From Neisseria sp. MVDL19-042950 (GTDB lineage: Bacteria; Pseudomonadota; Gammaproteobacteria; Burkholderiales; Neisseriaceae): a stretch of DNA of 64,000 bases. How positions within the stretch are numbered: position 1 is the first letter of the stretch; the number at the start of each line of letters is the position of its first letter. The DNA lies in the NCBI RefSeq assembly GCF_030504625.1, contig NZ_JAUKWH010000005.1:131667-195666 (forward strand). The letters run 5' to 3'. Shown here piece by piece: positions 43,316 through 51,461 of this stretch. The position numbers and the translations under genes are program-made. The notes under the pieces are model-generated. The model was given only the letters and a program-made list of their open reading frames with translations, was not told the origin of the DNA and did no database searches.

Positions 43316-43345
43316 GGGCAATCCCTTTCGGGTTGCCCCTTTTTA
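43316..43345 (+). terminator. Second hairpin terminator downstream of aceA
   Basis: GGGCAATCCC and GGGTTGCCC form a stem followed by five T residues. It is a standard intrinsic terminator on the plus strand. Only short stems, such as ACAGGC/GCCTGT near 43262, lie between it and the DUS hairpin. Confidence 0.75.
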
Positions 43346-43444
43346 ATGCTGTTTTTTTATATGGGCGATATGGGAGCGGTTCCGAGTTTCTATTGCCGAT
43401 AAAAGCGTTCCCTTAGGCGGCGGATTAAAAAGCACAAAATGAAA

Positions 43445-43473
43445 ATGCCCGGGGAAGCCCGGGCATGATTTTT
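43445..43473. terminator. GC-rich terminator downstream of fabF
   Basis: A perfect 9-bp stem (ATGCCCGGG/CCCGGGCAT) with a GAAG loop, T-rich on the plus strand and followed by TTTTC on the minus strand. It lies between the convergent aceA and fabF. Confidence 0.75.
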
Positions 43474-43501
43474 GTATGGTACGGTTTTCCGATGGACGGA
43501 G

Positions 43502-44749
43502 TTAACCGGTAAAGCGTTTGAAAACCAATGTGCCGTTGGTACCGCCAAAACCGAACGAGTTGGAGATGGCCACATCGATTTTGAGATCGCGCGCTTCGTT
43601 GGCACAGTAGTCCAAATCACATCCCGATTCGATATCCTGCTCAAAGATATTGATGGTGGGAGGTGATTTTTGATGGTGCACCGCCAAAACGCTATACACG
43701 GCTTCCACGCCGCCGGCCGCACCTAAAAGATGGCCGGTCATAGACTTGGTGGAATTCACCACTACTTTGCGGGCATGGTCGCCCAAAGCCAGTTTCAGGG
43801 CATTGGTTTCGTTGGCATCGCCCAGCGGGGTGGAAGTGCCATGCGCATTGACGTAATCGATATCTGCCGGGTTCAAGCCTGCATCCTTCAGAGCGCGGGT
43901 AACGGCGAGGGCGGGGCCTTCTACGTTCGGGGCGGTAATGTGGAAGGCATCGGAACTCATGCCGAAGCCGACCAGTTCGCCATAAATTTTCGCACCGCGT
44001 TTTTTGGCATGTTCCAATTCTTCCAGCACCAAAACGCCTGCGCCTTCGCCCATAACGAAACCGTCGCGGCCTTTGTCCCACGGGCGGGAAGCGGTTTTGG
44101 GGTCGTCGTTGCGGGTGGAAAGGGCTTTCATCGCAGCAAAACCGCCTACGCCCAATGTGCAGACCGCACCTTCGGCACCGCCGGCAATCATCACGTCGGC
44201 ATCACCGTATTTGATGATGCGGGCCGAATCGCCGATGGAGTGTGCGCCGGTAGTACAGGCGGAAACCATGCCGTAGCTGGGGCCGCGGTAGCCTTTCAGA
44301 ATGGTAACGTGGCCGGCAATCAGGTTGATCAGCGAGCCGGGGATAAAGAAGGGATTGATTTTGCGGGAGCCGTTTTCTACTACGGTTCTGCCGGTGGCTT
44401 CGATACTGGGCAAGCCGCCGATACCCGAACCGATATTCACGCCCACGCGGTCTTTATCCAGATTTTCTACGCTATCCAAGCCTGCGTCGGCAATGGCCTG
44501 CAAGGCCGCGGCGATGCCGTAGTGGATGAAAACGTCCATGCGGCGGGCTTCTTTGGGGCTGATGTATTCGCCGATATCGAAATCTTTTACTTCGCCTGCG
44601 ACTTGGCAGGCCAGATCAGAGGCATCAAAGCGGGTGATGGTGTCGATACCGCTTTTACCTGCAAGCAGATTGCTCCATGCGGTAGAAATATCATTGCCCA
44701 CAGGGGATACCTGCCCCAAACCTGTGATGACTACTCTTCTCTGACTCAT
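43502..44749 (-). CDS. fabF: 3-oxoacyl-[acyl-carrier-protein] synthase II
   Basis: A 415-residue condensing enzyme that elongates acyl-ACP with malonyl-ACP. Active-site Cys165 is in VSACTTGAHSIG. The two catalytic His are in VNAHGTSTPLGD and KSMTGHLLGAAG, and the end is NSFGFGGTNGTLVFKRF. It follows acpP on the same strand, the usual order, with a stem-loop between them. Confidence 0.97.
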   Translation of the reverse strand: MSQRRVVITGLGQVSPVGNDISTAWSNLLAGKSGIDTITRFDASDLACQVAGEVKDFDIGEYISPKEARRMDVFIHYGIAAALQAIADAGLDSVENLDKDRVGVNIGSGIGGLPSIEATGRTVVENGSRKINPFFIPGSLINLIAGHVTILKGYRGPSYGMVSACTTGAHSIGDSARIIKYGDADVMIAGGAEGAVCTLGVGGFAAMKALSTRNDDPKTASRPWDKGRDGFVMGEGAGVLVLEELEHAKKRGAKIYGELVGFGMSSDAFHITAPNVEGPALAVTRALKDAGLNPADIDYVNAHGTSTPLGDANETNALKLALGDHARKVVVNSTKSMTGHLLGAAGGVEAVYSVLAVHHQKSPPTINIFEQDIESGCDLDYCANEARDLKIDVAISNSFGFGGTNGTLVFKRFTG

Positions 44750-44835
44750 AATTGTCTCGCTGTGATAAGGGCGGCGGCCTTTAGGATGGTACGGGCCGTC
44801 TGAAACCCTGCTTTAGATGGTTTAATATGCCAAAA

Positions 44836-44868
44836 GCCTCTGATAGCAGGCAAACCCGCAACAGAGGC
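44836..44868 (-). promoter_or_regulatory. Stem-loop between acpP and fabF
   Basis: GCCTCTG/CAGAGGC with a 19-base loop, followed on the minus strand by TTTTGG. It may be an attenuator that lets acpP be expressed above fabF. Confidence 0.5.
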
Positions 44869-44890
44869 CGATTGAATAAGAAATATGCGT

Positions 44891-45127
44891 TTAGGCGCTG
44901 TGTGATTGGATGTAGTCGATAGCCAGTTGCACGGTAGTGATTTTTTCGGCTTCTTCGTCGGGGATTTCGCAGCCGAAAGCTTCTTCCAGAGCCATTACCA
45001 GCTCAACGGTGTCCAGAGAGTCTGCACCCAGATCGTCTTGGAAAGAAGATTCGTTTTTTACTTCGGCTTCGTTAACGCCCAGTTGTTCGGCAACAATTTT
45101 CTTAACTTGTTGTTCAATGTTTGACAT
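44891..45127 (-). CDS. acpP: Acyl carrier protein
   Basis: A 78-residue acidic protein with the phosphopantetheine site Ser37 in [10 protein letters not shown]. It carries growing acyl chains for fatty acid, lipid A and lipoate synthesis. The ATG at 45127 has an AAGGA site; the longer frame to 45211 would add a basic N terminus foreign to ACPs and is rejected. A palindrome lies in its promoter region. Confidence 0.97.
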   Translation of the reverse strand: MSNIEQQVKKIVAEQLGVNEAEVKNESSFQDDLGADSLDTVELVMALEEAFGCEIPDEEAEKITTVQLAIDYIQSHSA

Positions 45128-45171
45128 GTCGGTCGATCCTTTTATGCCTTGCGGCGGTTTCAAAAAAGTTG

Positions 45172-45193
45172 ATTCGGTACGATTGTACCGAAT
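45172..45193. promoter_or_regulatory. Palindrome in the acpP promoter region
   Basis: ATTCGGTAC and GTACCGAAT form a perfect 9-bp dyad around GATT, 45 bases upstream of acpP. On the minus strand it contains TACAAT, a candidate -10 box. It may be an operator for a fatty-acid regulator or a leader hairpin. Confidence 0.5.
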
Positions 45194-45425
45194 TCGTTTA
45201 GAGTTTTCCATCTATAAAGCGGGTTTCTACGCCGGCTGAAACGGTAATGGATTATGCGGCATATTATCATAGGCTGATTTTGAACGACAAGCGCCTTTTG
45301 GTTTTGTTTTGTTGTCAGCAAGTTATGCCTTATGTTCGATAAAAAGCGCGTTGGTTTGCAGCCGGTGTGCCAGGTGTGGGGAAAATGTCGGTCGGCTCTT
45401 GAAATAATTAATAATTCTCAGGCGG

Positions 45426-47429
45426 TTACTCTAAAAATTTATTGAGAAAATGCAGGATGCAGGTGAATTCGGCGGCGGAGTCTTCCTGCGTCGAATTGCC
45501 CGTGTGTCCACCGGCTCCGCCGACATACAGCCAGCTTTGCGGGGAAAGGCGGCGCAGCTTGGCGTAAAACTTCAAGGCATGCCCGGGGTGGACGCGGTCG
45601 TCGCTCAGGCTGGTTGTGATCAGGGCGGGCGGGTAAGCGAGGCCGTCTGAAAGGTTGTGGTAGGGCGACAATCGGGATAAGGCCGTCTGAAAAACGGGGT
45701 CTTCGGGGTGGCCGTATTCGTCGACCCAGCTTGAGCCTGCGGATAAATACGGGTAGCGCAGCATGTCGGTTAGCGGCATTTCGCATACCATTGCGCCGAA
45801 ACTTTCGGGTTTGCGCACGAATGCGGAGGCAACGATTAATCCGCCGTTGCTGCCGCCTTGCAAGCCGATGTGTTGCGGCGAGCTGAGTTTGCGCGCGCTG
45901 ATGTCTTGCACGACGGCCAAGAGGTCGTCGACGCTTTTGTGTTTGTCGGTGCCTTGCGCGGCTTGGTGCCAGCGAGGGCCGAACTCTCCGCCGCCGCGCA
46001 CGTTGGCTAAAACGAAGGATTTGCCTTGTTCGAGCCAGTATTTGCCGATAATACCCATGTAGTGCGGCAGTTCGGGCACGGCAAAACCGCCGTACACATA
46101 AACGAGGTTGGGGGTGTCGGGTGCGGTGTTTTTGCCGACGTGGTAATAGGGTATGGCGGTACCGTCGTCGGACAGGGCGTGGAATTGGCGTATTCGGATG
46201 CCGGCGGTGTCGAATTGTTTGGGTTGGCGGCGCACGACCACCAGTTCCATCACGTTCAAGTCGAGTGCAAACAGGGTGAGCGGGGTAACGAAGTCGCTGG
46301 TGGCGATATACAGCACATCGCCGCCCCACGGTTGGTCGGTCAGTTCGAGCGCGCCTTGCGGCAGCTTGGGCAGGGTTGCTTCCTGCCAGAAGCCGTCTGA
46401 AAAACGCCATGCTTTCAGACGGCCCGATACGTTGTCGAGGAGGCTGGCGACTACGAAACGTTTGGTGGTTTCGACACATTCCAGCGCTTGGGAGTCGTTG
46501 GGGGCAAACAGCAGATGTGCCGTGCCCAATTCGCCTTTGTTGAGTTTGACTGCCACCAAGCTGCCGGCGGGATAGCTTTGGTTGGCGCGTTTCCAGTCGT
46601 CGCGCAAGTGCAGCATCAGATGGCCGGCCAAATAGCCGGAAAGCTCGCAGTTTTTAGGCAGGTTCAGCGGTACGGTTTGGCCGTCGGCGCAGATTTGCAG
46701 ATAGGTTTTGGTGTAAAAGCCGGTAGAGGCTTCGATTAAGTCGATCGGTGCGCCTTGTGCATCGAGGTAGCGCCAAGCGTTGACCATCATGCCGTCTGAA
46801 TCCATTCGGTAAACCGGCGTGCTTTCTTCAAAACTTTGGCCGCGCCCGACCAGCCATACTTCGCGCGGATAACCCGCCTGCGTGGTTTGGCGTTCGTCCC
46901 AAGCGGGGCAGACCCATACGCTGTTTTCGTCTCGCCATGAAATATGGTTTTTACCGGCGGGAAAGTGAAAGCCGCCTTCTACGATTTTGCCGCTGCCCAA
47001 ATCGAATTCGAGCGTGTAGGCGGTGTCGGCTCCGGCGCGGCTGAGGGTAAGCAGCACCCGTTCGGGTTGTTCCACGTAATGCGATACGCCGCCGAGATAA
47101 ATATCGTCGCCCAGTATGTCGTCGAAGTCGGCTACCGAAAACAAAGTCTGCCATTCGGGGTAGCCCGAGCGGTACGATGCTGCCGAGCACACCCGATACA
47201 CGCCTTTGGGATGTTCTTCGTCTTGGTGGAAATGATACATTCGTGCGTGGTGTTCCTCGCAAAACGCAATCTGGCGCGGGTTTTGCAGCTGCTTCACGAT
47301 GTCGGCGACGGTTTGCCGGAAGGAGTCTCCGGTGGTAAAGCGTGCCTGTGTTTCCGTATGGGCTTCTGCTGCAAATTGCTGTGTGGCGGGATCGGCGAGG
47401 TCTTCTAAGCGGATATAAGGGTCTTGCAT
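45426..47429 (-). CDS. Prolyl oligopeptidase family (S9A) peptidase
   Basis: A 667-residue cytosolic serine peptidase with an N-terminal beta-propeller and a C-terminal alpha/beta hydrolase domain. The nucleophile is in GLQGGSNGGLIV, the Asp in SLSDDRVHPGHA and the His in GGAGGHTGN, so the catalytic triad is complete. YVYGGFAVPELP and NVRGGGEFGPRWH form the oxyanion region. No signal peptide is seen. It cleaves short peptides after proline or a similar residue; exact specificity is not readable. Confidence 0.9.
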   Translation of the reverse strand: MQDPYIRLEDLADPATQQFAAEAHTETQARFTTGDSFRQTVADIVKQLQNPRQIAFCEEHHARMYHFHQDEEHPKGVYRVCSAASYRSGYPEWQTLFSVADFDDILGDDIYLGGVSHYVEQPERVLLTLSRAGADTAYTLEFDLGSGKIVEGGFHFPAGKNHISWRDENSVWVCPAWDERQTTQAGYPREVWLVGRGQSFEESTPVYRMDSDGMMVNAWRYLDAQGAPIDLIEASTGFYTKTYLQICADGQTVPLNLPKNCELSGYLAGHLMLHLRDDWKRANQSYPAGSLVAVKLNKGELGTAHLLFAPNDSQALECVETTKRFVVASLLDNVSGRLKAWRFSDGFWQEATLPKLPQGALELTDQPWGGDVLYIATSDFVTPLTLFALDLNVMELVVVRRQPKQFDTAGIRIRQFHALSDDGTAIPYYHVGKNTAPDTPNLVYVYGGFAVPELPHYMGIIGKYWLEQGKSFVLANVRGGGEFGPRWHQAAQGTDKHKSVDDLLAVVQDISARKLSSPQHIGLQGGSNGGLIVASAFVRKPESFGAMVCEMPLTDMLRYPYLSAGSSWVDEYGHPEDPVFQTALSRLSPYHNLSDGLAYPPALITTSLSDDRVHPGHALKFYAKLRRLSPQSWLYVGGAGGHTGNSTQEDSAAEFTCILHFLNKFLE

Positions 47430-47647
47430 GGCTGGAGGCCGTCTGAAAAAAGGAAAAACGGATTATATAGTCAAACGGCCTCTATGATGCTTTTAAGACG
47501 GCCTGACGGAGTGTGCCGGCTCCGTTCGTATGTAAAAATAAAACCCTAAGGTTATGGTTTCCGTTGCAAGAGAAACCTTAAAAAGCAGCGGGAAGGCAAG
47601 TGCTGTAATATAATGCGGTTTTACTTGTATTACCGAATTGATTGAAA

Positions 47648-48205
47648 ATGGACATCGAAACCAAACGCCGTTACACCCAAGCCATGCTCGACAGCGCAGA
47701 ACTGCTGTTCGATGAAGACGAATGCCGCCGCAAATTGCAACGCCTTGCAGACGAAATCACAGCCGATTTGGGCGGGAAATACCCGCTGGTTTTACCGGTG
47801 ATGGGTGGTGCGGTGGTGTTTACCGGCCAGCTTCTGCCGCTGCTGCGTTTCCCTTTGGATTTCGATTACGTTCATGTTTCACGCTACGGTGACAAATTGA
47901 AAGGTGGCAACTTCAACTGGTTGCGCGCACCGCAAGAGAGCGTGGCCGACCGCCATGTACTGATTCTCGACGATATTCTCGACGAAGGGCATACCATGGC
48001 CGCCATCAAAGAGCAGGTGTTGGCATTGGGAGCCGCATCATGCTCAACTGCCGTGTTTGCCAACAAACTGATTGATAAAGAAAAACCGATTACGGCCGAT
48101 TATGTGGGCATCAACGTGCCCAACCGCTATGTGTTCGGCTACGGTATGGACGCAGCCGGTGCATGGCGCAATCTGGGCGCGGTATACGCCTTGCGCGAGC
48201 AGTAA
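47648..48205 (+). CDS. Hypoxanthine-guanine phosphoribosyltransferase-like purine salvage enzyme
   Basis: A 185-residue type I phosphoribosyltransferase. The PRPP motif VLILDDILDEGHTMAAI is at about residues 108-124. LPVMGGAVVFTGQLLPLL and the YVGINVPNRYVFGYGMD region resemble hypoxanthine-guanine PRTases. The ATG at 47648 is chosen; an in-frame TTG two codons upstream is possible. It would use bases imported by permeases such as the NCS2 transporter in this window. Confidence 0.82.
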   Translation: MDIETKRRYTQAMLDSAELLFDEDECRRKLQRLADEITADLGGKYPLVLPVMGGAVVFTGQLLPLLRFPLDFDYVHVSRYGDKLKGGNFNWLRAPQESVADRHVLILDDILDEGHTMAAIKEQVLALGAASCSTAVFANKLIDKEKPITADYVGINVPNRYVFGYGMDAAGAWRNLGAVYALREQ

Positions 48206-48250
48206 TCCGCAGCCGGAAAACGTGCCGTTACATACGCCGTCTTGTTTGAA

Positions 48251-48280
48251 GGCCGTCTGAAAAGCCGTTTTCAGACGGCC
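48251..48280 (+). terminator. Paired-DUS terminator after the phosphoribosyltransferase
   Basis: A 13-bp stem (GGCCGTCTGAAAA and complement) with a short loop. Confidence 0.7.
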
Positions 48281-48370
48281 CGTTGTATATCCGGCACACG
48301 GTTTCACTTATAATATTTCCCGTTTAAACATCAGCCTGCATCCGAACCGCAGGCCAAACAGGATATTTTT

Positions 48371-48793
48371 ATGATAGGCATCATCATTGTTACCCACGAG
48401 GCCATAGGAGCCGCTTACCGTGGGTTGGCCCAGCATTTCTTTATGGAAACGCCGCCGCATATCCGCCTTTTGGGGGTGGAGCCGAACGACGGGCATGACG
48501 AAATCATTGCAAAAATCCAAAATCTGATTAGCGAAATCGACCCCGAGGGGCAAGGCGTGTTGGTGCTCACCGATATTTTCGGCGCAACACCGTGCAATGC
48601 CGCTCGCCAGTTGGTCGTGCCAGAAAAAGTGGCCATGCTCACCGGCCTTAATGCGCCGATGATGGTGAAGGCAGTGCAGTATTCGGCTTCGGCGGAGGAT
48701 CTCACGGCCTTTACCAAAACCGTGAAACAGGCCGCCGTTAACGGCATTTTATCCATTACCAGCCCGCCCGAAGGAGAGCACGAAGCATGCTGA
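48371..48793 (+). CDS. PTS EIIA component, mannose family
   Basis: A 140-residue EIIA-Man-like protein with the phosphorylated His9 in IIIVTHEAIG and VLVLTDIFGATPCNAA. It accepts phosphate from HPr. No EIIB, EIIC or EIID follows, so it probably has a regulatory rather than a sugar-transport role. It overlaps ptsH by 7 bases. Confidence 0.88.
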   Translation: MIGIIIVTHEAIGAAYRGLAQHFFMETPPHIRLLGVEPNDGHDEIIAKIQNLISEIDPEGQGVLVLTDIFGATPCNAARQLVVPEKVAMLTGLNAPMMVKAVQYSASAEDLTAFTKTVKQAAVNGILSITSPPEGEHEAC

Positions 48794-49056
48794 AACAGGA
48801 GATTGAAATCATTAACAAGCTCGGCCTGCATGCCCGTGCTTCGAGCAAGTTTACCCAAACGGCGGGGCAGTTTCAGAGCGAAGTCTGGGTAACCCGAAAC
48901 GGCAAACGGGTAAATGGTAAAAGTATTATGGGATTGATGATGCTGGCGGCGGCCAAAGGTACGGTGTTGGAACTGGAAACCGACGGTGCCGACGAAGCGG
49001 CCGCAATGCAGGCATTGGTGGATTTAATCAACGATTATTTCGGCGAAGGCGAATAA
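48787..49056 (+). CDS. ptsH: Phosphocarrier protein HPr
   Basis: An 89-residue HPr with His15 in KLGLHARASS and the regulatory-serine region GKSIMGLMMLAA. It relays phosphate from EI to EIIA. The intact Ser46-like position suggests possible control by an HPr kinase, as described in Neisseria. It lies tightly between EIIA and ptsI. Confidence 0.95.
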   Translation: MLKQEIEIINKLGLHARASSKFTQTAGQFQSEVWVTRNGKRVNGKSIMGLMMLAAAKGTVLELETDGADEAAAMQALVDLINDYFGEGE

Positions 49057-49057
49057 A

Positions 49058-50809
49058 ATGAGTATCGTGTTACACGGCGTGAGTGCCGGCAAAGGCATTG
49101 CTATCGGGCGCGCCCATCTGATTACGCGCGGCATGACCGAAGTGCCGCAGTATGATGTGGAAGAAAAAGACATTCCGGCCGAAGTAGCACGTTACGAAGC
49201 AGCGGTTAAAGTTTCCAGAAAGGAATTGGAACAGTTGCGCAGCGCCATTCCCGAAAACGCCCCCACCGAGCTTGGGGCGTTCATTTCGCTGCATCTGATG
49301 TTGCTGACCGACGTTACCCTGTCGCGCGAACCCGTCGATATCATCGAAGAGCAGTTTATCAATGCGGAATGGGCGTTAAAACAGCAAACCGACAAGCTGG
49401 CGCAACAGTTCGACGAAATAGACGATGCCTATTTGCGCGAACGCAAGCAAGACATGCTTCAGGTGGTTGAGCGCATCTACAACAACTTGGTCGGCTTGAG
49501 CAACGAATTGAACCTTGATGCCAACCTGCTGGAAGACACCATTTTGGTGGCGCACGATATTTCTCCCGCCGATACCGTTTACTTCAAAGAACAACGCGTT
49601 GCCGCGTTTGTTACCGATGCCGGCGGCCCGACCAGCCATACCGCGATTTTGGGCCGCAGCTTGGATATCCCGTCGGTTATCGGCCTGCACAACGCCCGCA
49701 AACTGATTACCGAAAACGAATGGGTGATTGTAGACGGTATCAACGGCATACTGCTCATCGACCCCGACGAAGTGGTTTTGAACGAATACCGCGCCCGCGC
49801 CCGCGAATACCGCAACCGCAAGCGCGAGCTCAATAAAATCAAAAAAACCGCCGCCACCACCGAAGACGGTCAAAATATCGAACTGCTGGCCAATATCGAA
49901 TCGCTCGACGACATCAAACAGCTTCACAATATGGGAGCCGACGGTGTCGGCCTGTTCCGCAGCGAATTCCTCTACCTTAACCGCGACACGATGCCGTCTG
50001 AAGACGAGCAATACGAGGTGTACAGCCATTTCGTTAAAAAGCTCAAAGGCAAAAACCTGACCATCCGCACCGTTGATTTGGGCGTGGATAAAAACCCGCG
50101 TTGGTTCGGCCAGAGCGGCACGCCCAATGGCAGCATCAACCCTGCGCTGGGGCTGACCGGTATCCGCCTGTGCCTTGCCGAGCCGGTGATGTTCCGCACC
50201 CAGATGAGGGCGGTTCTGCGGGCCGCCGTGCACGGGCCGGTAAAAATGATGTGGCCGATGATTGCTTCCATTTCCGAGTTGAAACAATGTTTGGTGCATC
50301 TTGAAACCGCCCAACGGCAGCTTACCGAGCGTAACGAACCTTTCGGGGAAGTTTCCGTCGGCTGCATGATCGAAATACCGTCCGCCGCGCTGACCGTCGG
50401 CAGTTTGCTGAAACATGTCGACTTTATTTCCATCGGCACCAACGACTTAATTCAATACACCTTGTCGGTGGACCGCGGCGACGATGCCGTAAGCTATCTT
50501 TACCAGCCGAGCCATCCCGCCGTGCTCAAACTGATACAGCACGTTATCCGTACGGCCAACCGCGTGGGCAAAACCGTGTCGATTTGCGGGGAAATGGCAG
50601 GGGACACCACATTTACCCGCTTGTTACTCGGCATGGGGCTGCGCCGCTTTTCGATGAATCCCAACAACCTGCTGGCGGTGAAGGATATCGTGTTGCGCAG
50701 CAATACAATGAATCTGGAGAATGAAACCGCCCGTCTGATGCGCAGCGAAGATCCGGAAAAAGTGGAAAAAATGCTGAAAACCATGAACGCGGAAGTGGAA
50801 ATCGTGTAA
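49058..50809 (+). CDS. ptsI: Phosphoenolpyruvate-protein phosphotransferase (EI)
   Basis: A 583-residue EI. The phosphorylated His194 is in DAGGPTSHTAILGR; the PEP-binding domain shows GVGLFRSEFLYLNRD, GLTGIRLCLAEP, IGTNDLIQYTLSVDR and VSICGEMAGD. It starts 2 bases after ptsH. With EIIA and HPr it makes a full phosphorelay without a visible transporter. Confidence 0.96.
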   Translation: MSIVLHGVSAGKGIAIGRAHLITRGMTEVPQYDVEEKDIPAEVARYEAAVKVSRKELEQLRSAIPENAPTELGAFISLHLMLLTDVTLSREPVDIIEEQFINAEWALKQQTDKLAQQFDEIDDAYLRERKQDMLQVVERIYNNLVGLSNELNLDANLLEDTILVAHDISPADTVYFKEQRVAAFVTDAGGPTSHTAILGRSLDIPSVIGLHNARKLITENEWVIVDGINGILLIDPDEVVLNEYRARAREYRNRKRELNKIKKTAATTEDGQNIELLANIESLDDIKQLHNMGADGVGLFRSEFLYLNRDTMPSEDEQYEVYSHFVKKLKGKNLTIRTVDLGVDKNPRWFGQSGTPNGSINPALGLTGIRLCLAEPVMFRTQMRAVLRAAVHGPVKMMWPMIASISELKQCLVHLETAQRQLTERNEPFGEVSVGCMIEIPSAALTVGSLLKHVDFISIGTNDLIQYTLSVDRGDDAVSYLYQPSHPAVLKLIQHVIRTANRVGKTVSICGEMAGDTTFTRLLLGMGLRRFSMNPNNLLAVKDIVLRSNTMNLENETARLMRSEDPEKVEKMLKTMNAEVEIV

Positions 50810-50825
50810 ACCGGCAAGTGTGCGG

Positions 50826-50856
50826 CAGGCCGTCTGAAAACTATTCAGACGGCCTG
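50826..50856 (+). terminator. Paired-DUS terminator after ptsI
   Basis: A 13-bp stem (CAGGCCGTCTGAA and complement) with a 5-base loop. Confidence 0.75.
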
Positions 50857-50914
50857 TTGTTTTAATATAATGGCATATTTGATTTGGTTTTACCGCAATT
50901 GAAAGGGAGGCAAA

Positions 50915-51335
50915 ATGAACACCAATGATTATTCGGAACTGAGCGGCAAATGGCAAAAGAGATTTGAATTTTTCGACAAATACGGCACCAATCCCAAAGC
51001 GCCGGAATTCAAAGCCGCTATCAAAGCCGTGCCGTTTATGCAGCGAAATCTTTATTTAATCAATTTCATAGCCTTCTTTTTCGGCTTTATCTATTTTTTC
51101 GTTTTGGGTTTGTGGCGAAAAAATTTGACCTTGTTGGGCATTACCGTGATTTGTTCCATTCTGCTTGATGTGGCGATAATGCTTTTTGCTCCCGATATCA
51201 CCGAGCACACTGTTAGATGCCATCAATAGGGGAGTAGGTTTTGCATTTGCCGCGCTTTATGCTTTGACGGCAAATCGGGCCTATTATCTGCACAAGGTTA
51301 AAAGATCGAAGAGTTGGAATCCTTTCGAACAATAA
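50915..51335 (+). pseudogene. DUF2628-family membrane protein, frameshifted near its 3' end
   Basis: The first frame runs to 51229 and encodes a soluble N terminus plus two membrane spans (LYLINFIAFFFGFIYFFVLGLW and LLGITVICSILLDVAIML). The conserved C terminus of the family (ALTANRAYYLHKVKRSKSWNPFEQ) lies in the +1 frame and ends at 51335. Removing one base in the CACAC run near 51206-51211 would join them into about 139 residues. The truncated product would lack the last helix. A sequencing error cannot be excluded. Confidence 0.75.
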
Positions 51336-51340
51336 TACCG

Positions 51341-51408
51341 ATTGAGGCCGTCTGAAAAACAAGGGATCGATTATCTGCCGGATTATTTTGTTTTCAGACG
51401 GCCTCAAT
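51341..51408 (+). terminator. Paired-DUS hairpin with a long loop
   Basis: A stem of about 18 bp (ATTGAGGCCGTCTGAAAA and complement) around a 32-base loop, just past the DUF2628 gene. Confidence 0.7.
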
Positions 51409-51411
51409 AAA

Positions 51412-51441
51412 ACAGCCCTGCTGAGTAAACAGTCGGGCTGT
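51412..51441 (-). terminator. Terminator downstream of rne
   Basis: ACAGCCC/GGGCTGT with an inner CTG/CAG extension, followed by TTTTATT on the minus strand, 20 bases past the rne stop. Confidence 0.75.
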
Positions 51442-51461
51442 GCGTTTTTGAAACCGTCGGT

